Below are positions 6,337 through 13,004 of a DNA stretch of 33,677 bases, one piece after another. Every line of letters begins with the position of its first letter. Position 1 is the stretch's first letter. This DNA is from a virus: the IMG/VR virus record IMGVR_UViG_3300043429_000668, positions 1-33,677 of that record; one strand, 5' to 3'. Position numbers and translations under genes: made by a program. The notes under the pieces were generated by a model, which had not been told where the DNA came from, searched no databases, and worked only from the letters and a program-made list of their open reading frames with translations.

Positions 6337-6974
6337 AAGAGAAAAAGCCCACGGCCGCGAAGGCGTCGCGCGTCGCGAACGCTCTGAACGCGAGGACGAC
6401 GGCGGCTGACTGCATCGGCCCCGTCGAAAAGGGAATGTCGATTTTCGCGGTCACGCGCGGCCAGATTTCGATGATCGACGTCGTCGGGCATCTGATCGAC
6501 TGCATGGAGCGGCCGTCGATTTCCGTTTGGACCTGGTGCATCGCTGACTACGAGGTCGAGTCGTTCGAGCGGCTGTTGCGGGACGGTCGCCTGGCTGGCG
6601 GCCGGCTTATCGTCGACCGTTCGGCGGAGCAACGAAACGTAGAGCTGATCGACCGATGGCGGGACAAGTTCGGCCCGGAGAGCGTTCGCGTCTGCATGAA
6701 TCACGCAAAGATTGCGACGGTATGGGACGCGAACTATCGGGTTCTCGCGCGGGGTTCCATGAATCTCAACTTCAATCCGCGTTTCGAACAGTTCGACGTT
6801 TCGGAGGGCGACGACGCGTTTTCGCTCGTCCACGAAATCGAAAACGAAATCCCGATCCTGCCCCGGCTTTGCGCTCGGCGGGAGGCGGAGGACGCGACGG
6901 GCGTTCGGGAAGCCTGGACGATGGACGATCTGAAACCGTTTCAACTGTCGGGGGTCAAGGTATGGGCGAAGTAG
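6333..6974 (+). CDS. Phospholipase D-superfamily (HKD) protein, probable phosphodiesterase
   Basis: 213 residues. The C-terminal half contains an HKD-like signature: H124-x-K126, Asp132, then GSMN at 141-144, followed by LNFNPRFE. This matches the PLD superfamily pattern of HxK...D followed by GSxN, except that the Asp is one residue later than usual. Only one HKD copy is present, so an active enzyme would need to dimerise, as in Nuc or BfiI nucleases (family knowledge). Residues 35-115 form an alpha/beta region with WTWCIADYE. There is no signal peptide, so it likely acts in the cytoplasm on nucleic acid or lipid. A nuclease for anti-host or recombination functions is a reasonable guess. Confidence 0.6.
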   Translation: MKEKKPTAAKASRVANALNARTTAADCIGPVEKGMSIFAVTRGQISMIDVVGHLIDCMERPSISVWTWCIADYEVESFERLLRDGRLAGGRLIVDRSAEQRNVELIDRWRDKFGPESVRVCMNHAKIATVWDANYRVLARGSMNLNFNPRFEQFDVSEGDDAFSLVHEIENEIPILPRLCARREAEDATGVREAWTMDDLKPFQLSGVKVWAK

Positions 6975-7240
6975 ACGACGGGGCCGCGCTCACGTTCGAG
7001 CGGGTTCGGGAAATCCTCCTGGAGGCCGGCGCGGAGCCGGACGTCGCCACGATGTACGCGCACGCATGGGCGGAGTACCGGGAGGCTCAGGAGTCGATCA
7101 CGAAAAACGGGGCGGTCGTCGCGAACCCGCGGACCGGGGCGCCGATCACGAATCCGTATCTCAAGGTTCGCGACGCGGCGGAGGCGAAGCTATTGCGGCT
7201 CGCGCGTCGCGCCCGGGGAAACCCGGTTCTCTGGAAATGA
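6962..7240 (+). CDS. Small protein resembling the N-terminal part of P27-type terminase small subunits
   Basis: 92 residues from the ATG at 6962, overlapping the end of the PLD-like gene by 13 bases. The segment NGAVVANPRTGAPITNPYL followed by KVRDAAEAKLLRLARR recalls the middle of P27-family small terminases, where a G-x-P-NP-L motif precedes a helix. The usual C-terminal 'GLTP-SR' is absent. The genuine packaging small subunit is at 19158, so this is either a truncated paralogue or a small DNA-binding protein with a similar helix. Function not assigned. Confidence 0.6.
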   Translation: MGEVDDGAALTFERVREILLEAGAEPDVATMYAHAWAEYREAQESITKNGAVVANPRTGAPITNPYLKVRDAAEAKLLRLARRARGNPVLWK

Positions 7241-7250
7241 TGTCGGGCGC

Positions 7251-7280
7251 TTGCAAGGGGGCGGGCTCGTCGGCTATATC
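7251..7280 (+). promoter_or_regulatory. Second sigma70-like early promoter
   Basis: TTGCAA (7251-7256), 18-base spacer, TATATC (7275-7280), immediately followed by GTAGTTTCGG. The spacing and the adjacent CGTAGTT motif match those of the promoter at 5944. It would drive the gene at 7317 and the RecT/SSB genes. Confidence 0.55.
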
Positions 7281-7316
7281 GTAGTTTCGGTTTCGACACT
7301 TCACGGAGGAAGCGGC

Positions 7317-7730
7317 ATGGACGCGCACGGGGCGGAGTATTTGGCGGCGGTCGAGGGGCTCGCGGAAACCTACGGGCGGCCCCTGCCCACGGTCGGCTCG
7401 GTCGTCTGGTTTGACTACGGGCGCGGCCTGTCGAGCGGGCGGGTTCTGTCGGCGGCCCCCGGCCCCGCCGGCCCGGTCCTGCGGATCCAGCGGTCGGCGT
7501 CGGAAGTATTCGACCTGGCGGCCGACAAGCTGCGGAAGGCGCCGCGGTTCTTCGAATCGTTCCCCGGCGATCTGCCGGTCGAGGGTCAAGAGATTTGGTT
7601 CCGGGTCCAGGGCGGGCAGGCTCGCGGCGTCGTCGAGCAAGTTCGGCCGGACGGGCTCGGGTTTCTGGTTCGCTCGACGGAGACGGGCGAAGCGTTCGAG
7701 GTCCAGGCGGCGGACGTCCTGCCGTTCTAA
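7317..7730 (+). CDS. Unknown protein with two SH3-like repeats
   Basis: 137 residues from the ATG at 7317, with CGGAGGA 6 bases upstream. The two halves look alike: VGSVVWFDYGRG...SGRV...RIQRSASEVFDLAADKL and VEGQEIWFRVQGGQARGVV...VRSTETGEAFEVQAADVL. Each is about 50 residues of alternating strands, typical of small beta barrels. This suggests an internal duplication. No catalytic motif is visible. It may bind nucleic acid or protein (inference). Confidence 0.7.
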   Translation: MDAHGAEYLAAVEGLAETYGRPLPTVGSVVWFDYGRGLSSGRVLSAAPGPAGPVLRIQRSASEVFDLAADKLRKAPRFFESFPGDLPVEGQEIWFRVQGGQARGVVEQVRPDGLGFLVRSTETGEAFEVQAADVLPF

Positions 7731-7744
7731 GGAAGGGGGCAACT

Positions 7745-7993
7745 ATGCCGGTCGATCGGTCGCCGACGGCGGCGGACGGGAAACGGAGTTTCGAGCTATC
7801 GCGGCTCTACGCGTTGGCGCGGGCCGCGCTGGACGCTCGCGAGCGCCGCGTGTCGCTCGGAAACGGGCTCTATCGGGGCGACGTCGCCGCGGAAATGCGG
7901 CTCGCGGTCCGGTTGGAACAGGTCCGCGAATGGCTCGCGGAAGTCGAGGCCGATAGCGCCCGCTCGGGTGCCGGCAATGGTTCGAAGGGTTGA
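7745..7993 (+). CDS. Small helical early protein
   Basis: 82 residues from the ATG at 7745, with AAGGAAGGGGG upstream. Predicted mostly helical (SFELSRLYALARAALDARE, AEMRLAVRLEQVREWLAEVEAD). No family recognised. It lies between the SH3-like protein and RecT, so it is probably part of the recombination/replication operon. Confidence 0.65.
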   Translation: MPVDRSPTAADGKRSFELSRLYALARAALDARERRVSLGNGLYRGDVAAEMRLAVRLEQVREWLAEVEADSARSGAGNGSKG

Positions 7994-8009
7994 ACGGGAG
8001 GGTTTCACG

Positions 8010-8648
8010 ATGGCGACGGTTGAAGGGTCGAGCGATTCCTACGCGGCGGCCCCGGCGGCCCCGGCGGAGGCGGAGGGGCGGCGGTCGCTCCTGGCGACGA
8101 TGGCCGCGATGTACGGCATGGAGGCTCGCGCGTTCGAGGCGACGGCCCGGGATTGCCTGGGCATGAAGAACGCGAGCCGCGAGCAACTGGCGGCGCTGTT
8201 GGTTTTGGCGCACCGCTACGGGCTCGACCCGGTGGCGCGGCAGATTTTCGCCGTGCCGAACAAGGGCGGCTTCCAGGCGGTCGTTTCGGTGGACGGTTGG
8301 GTTCAACTGGTGAACAGTCACCCCGAATGCAACGGGTTCGCGTTCGAGGACATCCGCGAGGGCGGGCAGTTGGTGGCGATCCGGTGCCGGATGTTCCGGA
8401 AGGATCGCGAGCATCCGTCGGAAGCCTGCGAGTACCTGGCGGAATGCCGGGGGGATTCGCCGGCCTGGGCTCGCTGGCCGGCCCGGATGCTGCGCCATAA
8501 GGCGTTCGTCCAGGCGGCCCGCTACGCGTTCGGGTTCTCGGGCATCGTCGACCCGGACGAGGCGGAGCGGGTTCGCGTCGAGCCCCCGGCCGCGGCGGAG
8601 CCGGTTGTCGTTCGTCCCAAGTTCCCGCCGGCCTCGGGGCCGGCCTAG
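8010..8648 (+). CDS. recT: RecT/Bet-family single-strand annealing protein
   Basis: 212 residues from the ATG at 8010, with CGGGAGGG upstream; an in-frame ATG at 7968 would overlap the previous gene and lacks a good site. The core at residues 71-102 (GLDPVARQIFAVP, then GGFQAVVSVDGW and LVN) is the hallmark of RecT/Bet annealases. It is preceded by the helix LLVLAHRY and followed by EYLAECRGD and a KAFVQAARYAFGFSGI helix. It pairs complementary single strands in phage recombination and replication. No partner exonuclease is obvious nearby, though the nuclease-like protein at 9477 is a candidate. The SSB-like gene follows. Confidence 0.88.
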   Translation: MATVEGSSDSYAAAPAAPAEAEGRRSLLATMAAMYGMEARAFEATARDCLGMKNASREQLAALLVLAHRYGLDPVARQIFAVPNKGGFQAVVSVDGWVQLVNSHPECNGFAFEDIREGGQLVAIRCRMFRKDREHPSEACEYLAECRGDSPAWARWPARMLRHKAFVQAARYAFGFSGIVDPDEAERVRVEPPAAAEPVVVRPKFPPASGPA

Positions 8649-8655
8649 TGGTTTC

Positions 8656-8677
8656 CCCCGGGCGGCGTCGCCCGGGG
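8656..8677 (+). terminator. GC-rich hairpin between recT and ssb-like gene
   Basis: CCCCGGGCG and CGCCCGGGG form a perfect 9-bp stem around GCGT. No T-tract follows, so it may attenuate, stabilise the upstream mRNA or punctuate translation rather than terminate fully. Confidence 0.45.
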
Positions 8678-8711
8678 CGGTTCGGGTGGTTCCTGCAGGG
8701 AGGGTTCGAGA

Positions 8712-9149
8712 ATGCGGTTTTCTGGCAAAGCGGAAGCGGCGGCGGAGGGGCTGCCGGAGCCCGGGGAATATGTCGGGATCGTCCGGGAGGCCGGCGAGCG
8801 TCCGGCCCCGTGGGATCGGGAGAACGATTACCTCGCGCTTTCGGTCGAGGTCGTCGGCCCCGGCGGGGTCGCGGTCGTCGAGGATTGGACGGGCCTAGAT
8901 AACGAAGCGCGGCTCGCGACGATCTGCCGGTCGTGCGGCGTCGACCCGGTCGGCGACGTCGAGCCGTCGGACCTGGTCGGGCGGCGCGTCGGCGTCGAGG
9001 TCCGGCGCAAGGTCGCGAAGTCGGGCCGGGAGTATGCGGCCGTCGGTCGCTGGTTCCTGGCTCCGCCCGCGAAGGTCGAGACGCGGCCGGCGCGGCTGAA
9101 TGTTCCGAAACCGGAACACGGCGGCGGCGCGGATGATGTGCCTTTTTGA
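8712..9149 (+). CDS. SSB-like single-stranded DNA-binding protein (DUF669-like)
   Basis: 145 residues from the ATG at 8712 after GGGAGGG. The body alternates strands as in an OB-fold (GEYVGIVREAGERP, LALSVEVVGPGG, LVGRRVGVEVRRKV, YAAVGRWFLAPP) and contains a small helical insert with CRSCG. The acidic end DDVPF is the classic SSB C-terminal tip that recruits partner proteins. Its position directly after recT agrees with ssDNA binding during annealing. The fold is inferred from the pattern. DUF669-type phage SSBs are the closest match I recall. Confidence 0.75.
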   Translation: MRFSGKAEAAAEGLPEPGEYVGIVREAGERPAPWDRENDYLALSVEVVGPGGVAVVEDWTGLDNEARLATICRSCGVDPVGDVEPSDLVGRRVGVEVRRKVAKSGREYAAVGRWFLAPPAKVETRPARLNVPKPEHGGGADDVPF

Positions 9150-9208
9150 TTCATCATCGCGGCGCGGCGGCCCCGTGTCCGGGCCGCGGCGGGTTCCTCC
9201 TGCCTGTC

Positions 9209-9226
9209 CCCTGGTGGCGACCAGGG
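9209..9226 (+). terminator. Hairpin after the ssb-like gene
   Basis: CCCTGGT and ACCAGGG pair perfectly around GGCG in a 113-bp non-coding gap. A GC-rich stretch and then GTTTCTT follow some bases later. Possible weak terminator or processing site. Confidence 0.4.
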
Positions 9227-9262
9227 CGCGCCGCGTTTCTTCCAGCGGAAGGGATTCCGGGT

Positions 9263-9496
9263 ATGGCTCGGTTGCGTTTCGTTCGGTGTCGGTTCGTCGG
9301 CGGTCCGTTTGACGGGCTGTCGGTTCGCTGGCCGGCCCCGTGGGCGGCGGCGCTCTTGGACACGGTCCACCGCGAGCGTCTGCACCTTTACCGGCTCGAC
9401 GGGGAGGTTTCGCGTTGGTCGAGGGCCGGCCGCCTGGTTCGAGCGGTCTATCGGCACGTTCCGGAGGGGGTCGCTAATGCGCGTGAAACTCTTTGA
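9263..9496 (+). CDS. Small basic protein of unknown function
   Basis: 77 residues from the ATG at 9263 (GAAGGGA upstream). An extension to 9146 would cross the hairpin and is rejected. Pattern: RFVRCRFVGGPFDGL, then WPAPWAAALLDTVHRERLHLYRLDG and a basic end. The VGGPFDG beginning is one I recall in small phage or bacterial proteins of unknown role. It overlaps the next gene by 20 bases. Confidence 0.65.
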   Translation: MARLRFVRCRFVGGPFDGLSVRWPAPWAAALLDTVHRERLHLYRLDGEVSRWSRAGRLVRAVYRHVPEGVANARETL

Positions 9497-9959
9497 CCGG
9501 GAAGTCCGGCTCGCGGCGTGCGCCGCTCTGGAGCGCCGGCTCGAATGGATGCGCGAGGGCCGGGCGGAGCGGTACGAATCCGCCGGCGCCCGGGGGCTCG
9601 GGGCGGATTTCGTCGGATGCCTGGCGGAGGTCGCGGTTTCCAAGTGGCTCGGGCGGTACGCGCACGGGCTCGGGTATCGCGCCGCGCAAGACGTCGAGCG
9701 TGTCGAGGTCCGGGCGATCGACCAGCGCGGCCACGCGTTGCCCGTGTATCCGCGGGATCCGGACGACGCGGCTTTCGTCCTGGCTTTCGTCGGGGACGTC
9801 TACCGGGAGGGCGTCGAGGTCGTCGGCTGGCTCCCGGGTTCCGAATGCAAGTCGTCCCGGTTTTGGGACGCGTCGCACAAGGCTGCGGCTTACCTGGTTC
9901 CGCAGGCGTATCTGCGGCCGGCCGTCGACCTGGTTCCGTTTCTGGAAGGGGGCGAGTAA
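9477..9959 (+). CDS. Possible PD-(D/E)XK-type nuclease-like protein
   Basis: 160 residues from the ATG at 9477 with CCGGAGGGGG upstream. After an N-terminal helix, LGADFVGCLAEVAVSKWLG resembles the G-x2-AE helix at the start of restriction-endonuclease-like folds. VERVEVRAI then stands where a D-xn-E-x-K strand would be, with Arg in place of Lys, followed by DAAFVLAFVGD and VVGWLPGSECKS strands. The metal-binding set is not clean, so activity is uncertain. In the recombination operon it could serve as the exonuclease partner of RecT or as a Holliday-junction or repair nuclease (inference). Confidence 0.5.
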   Translation: MRVKLFDREVRLAACAALERRLEWMREGRAERYESAGARGLGADFVGCLAEVAVSKWLGRYAHGLGYRAAQDVERVEVRAIDQRGHALPVYPRDPDDAAFVLAFVGDVYREGVEVVGWLPGSECKSSRFWDASHKAAAYLVPQAYLRPAVDLVPFLEGGE

Positions 9960-10132
9960 TGGAATGCGAACGGTCGGAAGGTCTAGACGAGGTCGCGGAC
10001 GCCTGCGCGTCGGTGGCGGAGTTCGAGGAGTTTGCGGCGGGATTCCGCCGCTGGTGTTTCGAAGTCGTCAACGCGGCCCGGGTCCGGCTCATGGAACGGC
10101 TCGAACGGGAGGGGGTGGACGATGGCCGGTGA
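9959..10132 (+). CDS. Small acidic helical protein
   Basis: 57 residues from the ATG in a TAATG overlap with the previous stop. Rich in Glu and predicted almost entirely helical. It overlaps the next gene by 11 bases. No family recognised; the tight coupling on both sides supports a real gene. Confidence 0.6.
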   Translation: MECERSEGLDEVADACASVAEFEEFAAGFRRWCFEVVNAARVRLMERLEREGVDDGR

Positions 10133-11219
10133 ATGGATCGGGATGGACGTCTGCCTGCCGACGAAACCGGAGTTTCTGGAAATCCAGGAAGCGACCGGCG
10201 CGACGGCGGACCAGGTCGCCGGGCGGCTGTTCCTGTTGTGGGGCTGGGCGAGCATGAACACGGCGGACGGAACCCTACGCGGGACGCCGGCCCGCCTGGC
10301 GAAAACTTTCGGCGGCGACGAACAGTTTTGGCGCGCCGTCGAGGCTGTCGGTTGGATTTCGTTTTCCGACGAAGCGCGCACGCTAACCGTAGCCGGCTGG
10401 GACCGCAGGTTCTCCAAATCCGCTAAGTCCCGCATGTTGGACAGTCGCCGAAAGGCGGTTTCGCGGGCGAAAACCGACAATGTCCGGGTGTTGTCCGGTT
10501 CCTGTCCGGCTTCTGTCCGGGTGTTGTCCGGTTTGTGTCCGGTTGCAACCGGACCAGAGGAGAGGAGAGAAGAGGAGAGAAGAGAAGAGGAGAAAAGAAA
10601 ACCTCCTTCGGAGGTAGCTCCGACCGAAACGCGGAAGCCGCGTTCGCGGTCGCAGCCGTCCGACGCGATCCGGTGGACGCCTGCGGCGGGCTGGGAGGGG
10701 ATCACCGACGCGGACCGGGCGGAGTGGCGGGAAGCGTTCCCGGCCGTCGACCAGGTCCGGCAGTTGGCGGCAATGGGGCAATGGCTCAAGGCGAACCCGG
10801 AGAAGGCGAAGAAATCGCGCTGGCGGGCGTTCGTCGTCCGGTGGCTGTCCCGGGAGCAAGAGCGCGGCGGCGGCGTCCCGTCGAACCGCCCCGGCTCCGC
10901 GGCGCCGCTGTCGCTCGACGAAAAGCTCGCGATCGAAGCGCGGGAGGCGCGGCGGCGCAAGTCCTGGCGGAGCGCGCCGCCCGGATGCCCGGATGACCTG
11001 GCGGGGCGGTTTTTCAATCGCATGATGACCGACGGCGAGTATGCGGAGAGCATGGAGGCCGCCCGGTCGATTCATCGCGAGAGGCGGCAGGATGCCGCAG
11101 GAAGGGCGAACGGGCAGGCGGACGGCTCCGGGGAGCCCGCCGTTGCGGTCGGCCCGGAGAACGCAAGCCAGAGCCCCACAAGTGGCATCGGCTCGGAAGA
11201 TGATTCTGCGGTCTGGTAG
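10122..11219 (+). CDS. Replication initiator-like protein (winged helix; O/DnaD-type)
   Basis: 365 residues from the ATG at 10122 after GAGGGGGTGG. Residues 1-100 (GEWIGMDVCLPTKPEF, then QVAGRLFLLWGWAS and LAKTFGGDEQFWRAVEAVGW) look like the N-terminal winged-helix domain of phage initiators or helicase loaders. The middle (about 120-165) is an 11-residue duplication and an Arg/Glu-rich stretch, encoded by the candidate origin. The C-terminal part has WLKANPEKAKKSRWRAFVVRWLSR, a pattern common at the end of phage replication proteins, then a low-complexity tail. By analogy with lambda O it would bind iterons within its own gene and recruit host helicase. No helicase or polymerase gene is visible in the window. 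Confidence 0.7.
   Translation: MAGEWIGMDVCLPTKPEFLEIQEATGATADQVAGRLFLLWGWASMNTADGTLRGTPARLAKTFGGDEQFWRAVEAVGWISFSDEARTLTVAGWDRRFSKSAKSRMLDSRRKAVSRAKTDNVRVLSGSCPASVRVLSGLCPVATGPEERREEERREEEKRKPPSEVAPTETRKPRSRSQPSDAIRWTPAAGWEGITDADRAEWREAFPAVDQVRQLAAMGQWLKANPEKAKKSRWRAFVVRWLSREQERGGGVPSNRPGSAAPLSLDEKLAIEAREARRRKSWRSAPPGCPDDLAGRFFNRMMTDGEYAESMEAARSIHRERRQDAAGRANGQADGSGEPAVAVGPENASQSPTSGIGSEDDSAVW
10481..10615. other. Candidate replication origin: six 11-bp iterons, palindrome, polypurine tract
   Basis: TGTCCGG starts at 10481, 10492, 10503, 10514, 10525 and 10536, exactly every 11 bases, placing all sites on one DNA face. The last overlaps an 18-bp perfect palindrome (10537-10554). Then come 46 consecutive purines (10556-10601), ending A-rich (AGAAAAGAAAA), and the hairpin ACCTCC/GGAGGT around TTC (10601-10615). 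Iterons next to an easily unwound or triplex-prone tract inside an initiator gene copy the logic of lambda ori in gene O. Confidence 0.7.
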
Positions 11220-11423
11220 TTTGGCAACCGGGACAACCTTGGTCCGTCGGCCCCTTGACGGGCGTTTTGCTCGGGGCGTTTCGGGCCTTGTTTCGGGCGT
11301 GTTTCGTGTCGGTCGGTTTTCCTTGACCAGTTGTGTTAAGGGCGGCGCGTAGTTCGGGAGTCGGGAGTTCCTGGACGGCGCCGCGGAGGTCGGTACATTC
11401 GCGTCTCCCCCGGAGGTGCGCGT
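11220..11423 (+). promoter_or_regulatory. 204-bp gap with repeated GTTTCGGG motifs and possible promoter
   Basis: No gene is seen. GTTTCGGG occurs at 11278 and 11290, with GTTTCGTG at 11301, at 11-12 bp spacing. TTGACC lies at 11323, and CGTAGTTCGG at 11348-11357 (shared with other leaders). CTGGAC (11371), a 17-base spacer and TACATT (11394) form a plausible promoter for the gene at 11424. CGGAGG precedes that start. Confidence 0.5.
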
Positions 11424-11606
11424 ATGGGAGCGGTGGCGGCTTTCGTCTGGATCGTCGCGGGCGTCGTCGTCTGCGTGGGCGTGTTCTTCGTTGGGTTCAT
11501 TTCCGGCGGCGCCTGGTATCGGGCGCAGACGCTCGCGGACCTGACCCGGGTTCGGGCGAGCGTCGCAGCGGAAGAACGGGCGAAGGTCTGGCACGGCCGG
11601 AACTAG
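11424..11606 (+). CDS. Small single-span membrane protein
   Basis: 60 residues from the ATG at 11424 with CCGGAGG upstream. Residues about 3-30 are a strongly hydrophobic segment (VAAFVWIVAGVVVCVGVFFVGF) followed by a charged helix. One membrane span with a cytoplasmic tail is likely. It could be a holin-like or spanin-like lysis protein or a superinfection factor, but nothing specific marks it. It begins a short transcription unit with the RusA gene. Confidence 0.65.
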   Translation: MGAVAAFVWIVAGVVVCVGVFFVGFISGGAWYRAQTLADLTRVRASVAAEERAKVWHGRN

Positions 11607-11633
11607 CCGAACGGATTCCCCCGGGGGGCAAGG

Positions 11634-12191
11634 ATGCTCCTATCGTTTCGCGTATACGGCGATCCCGTTCCGCAGCCCCGGCCCCGTGTGTCCCGGGTCG
11701 GCGGCTTTGCTCGCGCCTACGTTCCGGCGTCGCATCCGATCCACGCGTTTCGGGAGGCGGTCCGCCTCGGGGCGCAAGCTGCGGGCGTCCCCCTGGCCGC
11801 CGGCCCCGTCGAGGTTTCGATCCTCGCGGTATTCGCCCGGCCCGGCTCGCACCGGCTCGCGTCGGGTGAGCTGCGCCGCACGGCGCCGCGGTTCCCCGGC
11901 CACCGCTGCGGCGACGCGGACAACCTCGCGAAGGGGATTTTGGACGCGCTGCACGGCGTCGCGTTCGAGGACGACGACCAGGTCGACCTAGGTTTCGTGC
12001 GGCGCCGCTACGGTCCGCGGTCGTTCGTCGAAATCTGGCTCGCGGAGTTCGAGGCTCACGACCTGGCGGAGGGCGCGGAATGCTGCAACGGAGCCGAAAT
12101 CGACGACTTACGGCGGAGGAAATCGCCCGCGTCTTCGAACTGTGGGACGACGGAACCGCTGTTTCGGTCATCTGCGCCGAAATGGATTTGA
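11634..12191 (+). CDS. rusA: RusA-family Holliday junction resolvase
   Basis: 185 residues from the ATG at 11634 after GGGGGGCAAGG. Motifs: FRVYGDPVPQPRPR near the start, CGDADNLAKGILDAL at 92-106 with Asp94, Asp96 and Lys100, and FEDDDQVD near 111-118. These acidic clusters bind metal in RusA dimers, which cut four-way junctions. The family core ends about residue 140. The extra 45 residues overlap the next gene by 112 bases and look unstructured, so this tail is probably a by-product of the overlap. It resolves recombination or replication intermediates, possibly before packaging. Confidence 0.92.
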   Translation: MLLSFRVYGDPVPQPRPRVSRVGGFARAYVPASHPIHAFREAVRLGAQAAGVPLAAGPVEVSILAVFARPGSHRLASGELRRTAPRFPGHRCGDADNLAKGILDALHGVAFEDDDQVDLGFVRRRYGPRSFVEIWLAEFEAHDLAEGAECCNGAEIDDLRRRKSPASSNCGTTEPLFRSSAPKWI

Positions 12192-12457
12192 CGCGGGACG
12201 CGTTCGCGGCCCGGCGGCTCGACCAGTTGGCGGGATTGAAACCGCGGCCCCGCGGATGCCGGCCCGGGGTCAAGCGCCAGCCGGAACCGACGGAGGAAGA
12301 TTTTCCGCCGGAGCTAATCGCGCAGCGCGCGGCGGAGATTCGCGCCGGCTGGACGGAGCGCGAGCGATTGCAGCGTATGGCGGTCGGGCGTGTTCCGCCG
12401 ACGACGCATCGCCTGGTGAGTCGCGCCGATGTTTCGGCGGCGATCCGGAACCGCTGA
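12080..12457 (+). CDS. HTH-domain protein, possible late regulator
   Basis: 125 residues from the ATG at 12080, inside the end of rusA. Residues 9-50 (RLTAEEIARVFELWDDG, then VICAEMDLTRDAFAARRLDQL) have the helix-turn-helix rhythm of sigma-like or resolvase-type DNA-binding domains. A basic Pro/Gly linker follows, then a helical region (LIAQRAAEIRAGWTERERLQRM). Such a protein at the early/late junction could activate late genes, as phage late regulators do (inference). Its extensive overlap with rusA argues for a genuine compact arrangement, because the HTH motif is recognisable. Confidence 0.6.
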   Translation: MLQRSRNRRLTAEEIARVFELWDDGTAVSVICAEMDLTRDAFAARRLDQLAGLKPRPRGCRPGVKRQPEPTEEDFPPELIAQRAAEIRAGWTERERLQRMAVGRVPPTTHRLVSRADVSAAIRNR

Positions 12458-12495
12458 CGATTCAAGGGCGGCGCGGCTCGGGATACGTTCCCCGC

Positions 12496-12615
12496 ATGGC
12501 GAAGAAGCCCGCGAAACGGAAGACGGAGCAAGCCCGCGGCAAGCGGCCTGCGCCCCCGGCTCCGGCGAACCCTTACGCGTGGCGGAATCGGTCGGCTAGC
12601 TGGTTCCGTTCGTGA
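12496..12615 (+). CDS. Tiny basic protein
   Basis: 39 residues from the ATG at 12496: a Lys/Arg-rich start ([18 protein letters not shown]), a Pro stretch and an aromatic end ([11 protein letters not shown]). The ribosome site is weak. It fills the gap between the HTH gene and the tail-fibre genes and its stop overlaps a GTG of the next frame. It may be a small nucleic-acid-binding protein or not a gene. Confidence 0.4.
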   Translation: MAKKPAKRKTEQARGKRPAPPAPANPYAWRNRSASWFRS

Positions 12616-12626
12616 CGGGGGCGGGC

Positions 12627-13004
12627 ATGACGCATTTTCCGGCGCGACACGCGACCGCCGACGACGAACCGCCGCGGCTGACGCTCCGCATTCGCTGCGG
12701 CGACGAGTGGCGCCGCTGGTTTCTCTTCCGGCAAATCGTCGGCGACACGGGCGAACGGATCCCGATCGACGTCTCGTCGCATTCGTTCCGCGCGTGGGTG
12801 TCGATCCAGGCGAACGACGACACGCTCGAGGAAATGGCGGTCGATATGTCCCGGGCGGTCGACGGCGTCGTTTCGCTGTCGCTGACGGAGGAACAAACCG
12901 GCGGGCTCCTGCCGGCGGTCTACCGTTGGCGGATGATCGGGCAGGCTCCGGGCGACGTCGAGAAGACGGCTATCTGCGGGCAGTTGGAGATAACGCGACG
13001 ATGA
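12627..13004 (+). CDS. Fibre-associated protein, BppU-like N-domain
   Basis: 125 residues from the ATG at 12627 (GACGGGGGCGGG upstream); an in-frame GTG at 12612 is possible. The pattern [20 protein letters not shown], then [16 protein letters not shown] recalls the immunoglobulin-like N-terminal domain of baseplate upper proteins. It overlaps the collagen-like fibre gene as ATGA, suggesting an adaptor or anchor for that fibre. Family assignment is tentative. Confidence 0.55.
   Translation: MTHFPARHATADDEPPRLTLRIRCGDEWRRWFLFRQIVGDTGERIPIDVSSHSFRAWVSIQANDDTLEEMAVDMSRAVDGVVSLSLTEEQTGGLLPAVYRWRMIGQAPGDVEKTAICGQLEITRR

Noticed and set aside
10383-11594. 403-codon leftward open frame opposite the initiator gene
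   Set aside because: Low-complexity Arg/Pro reading antisense to a recognisable protein; no start signals.
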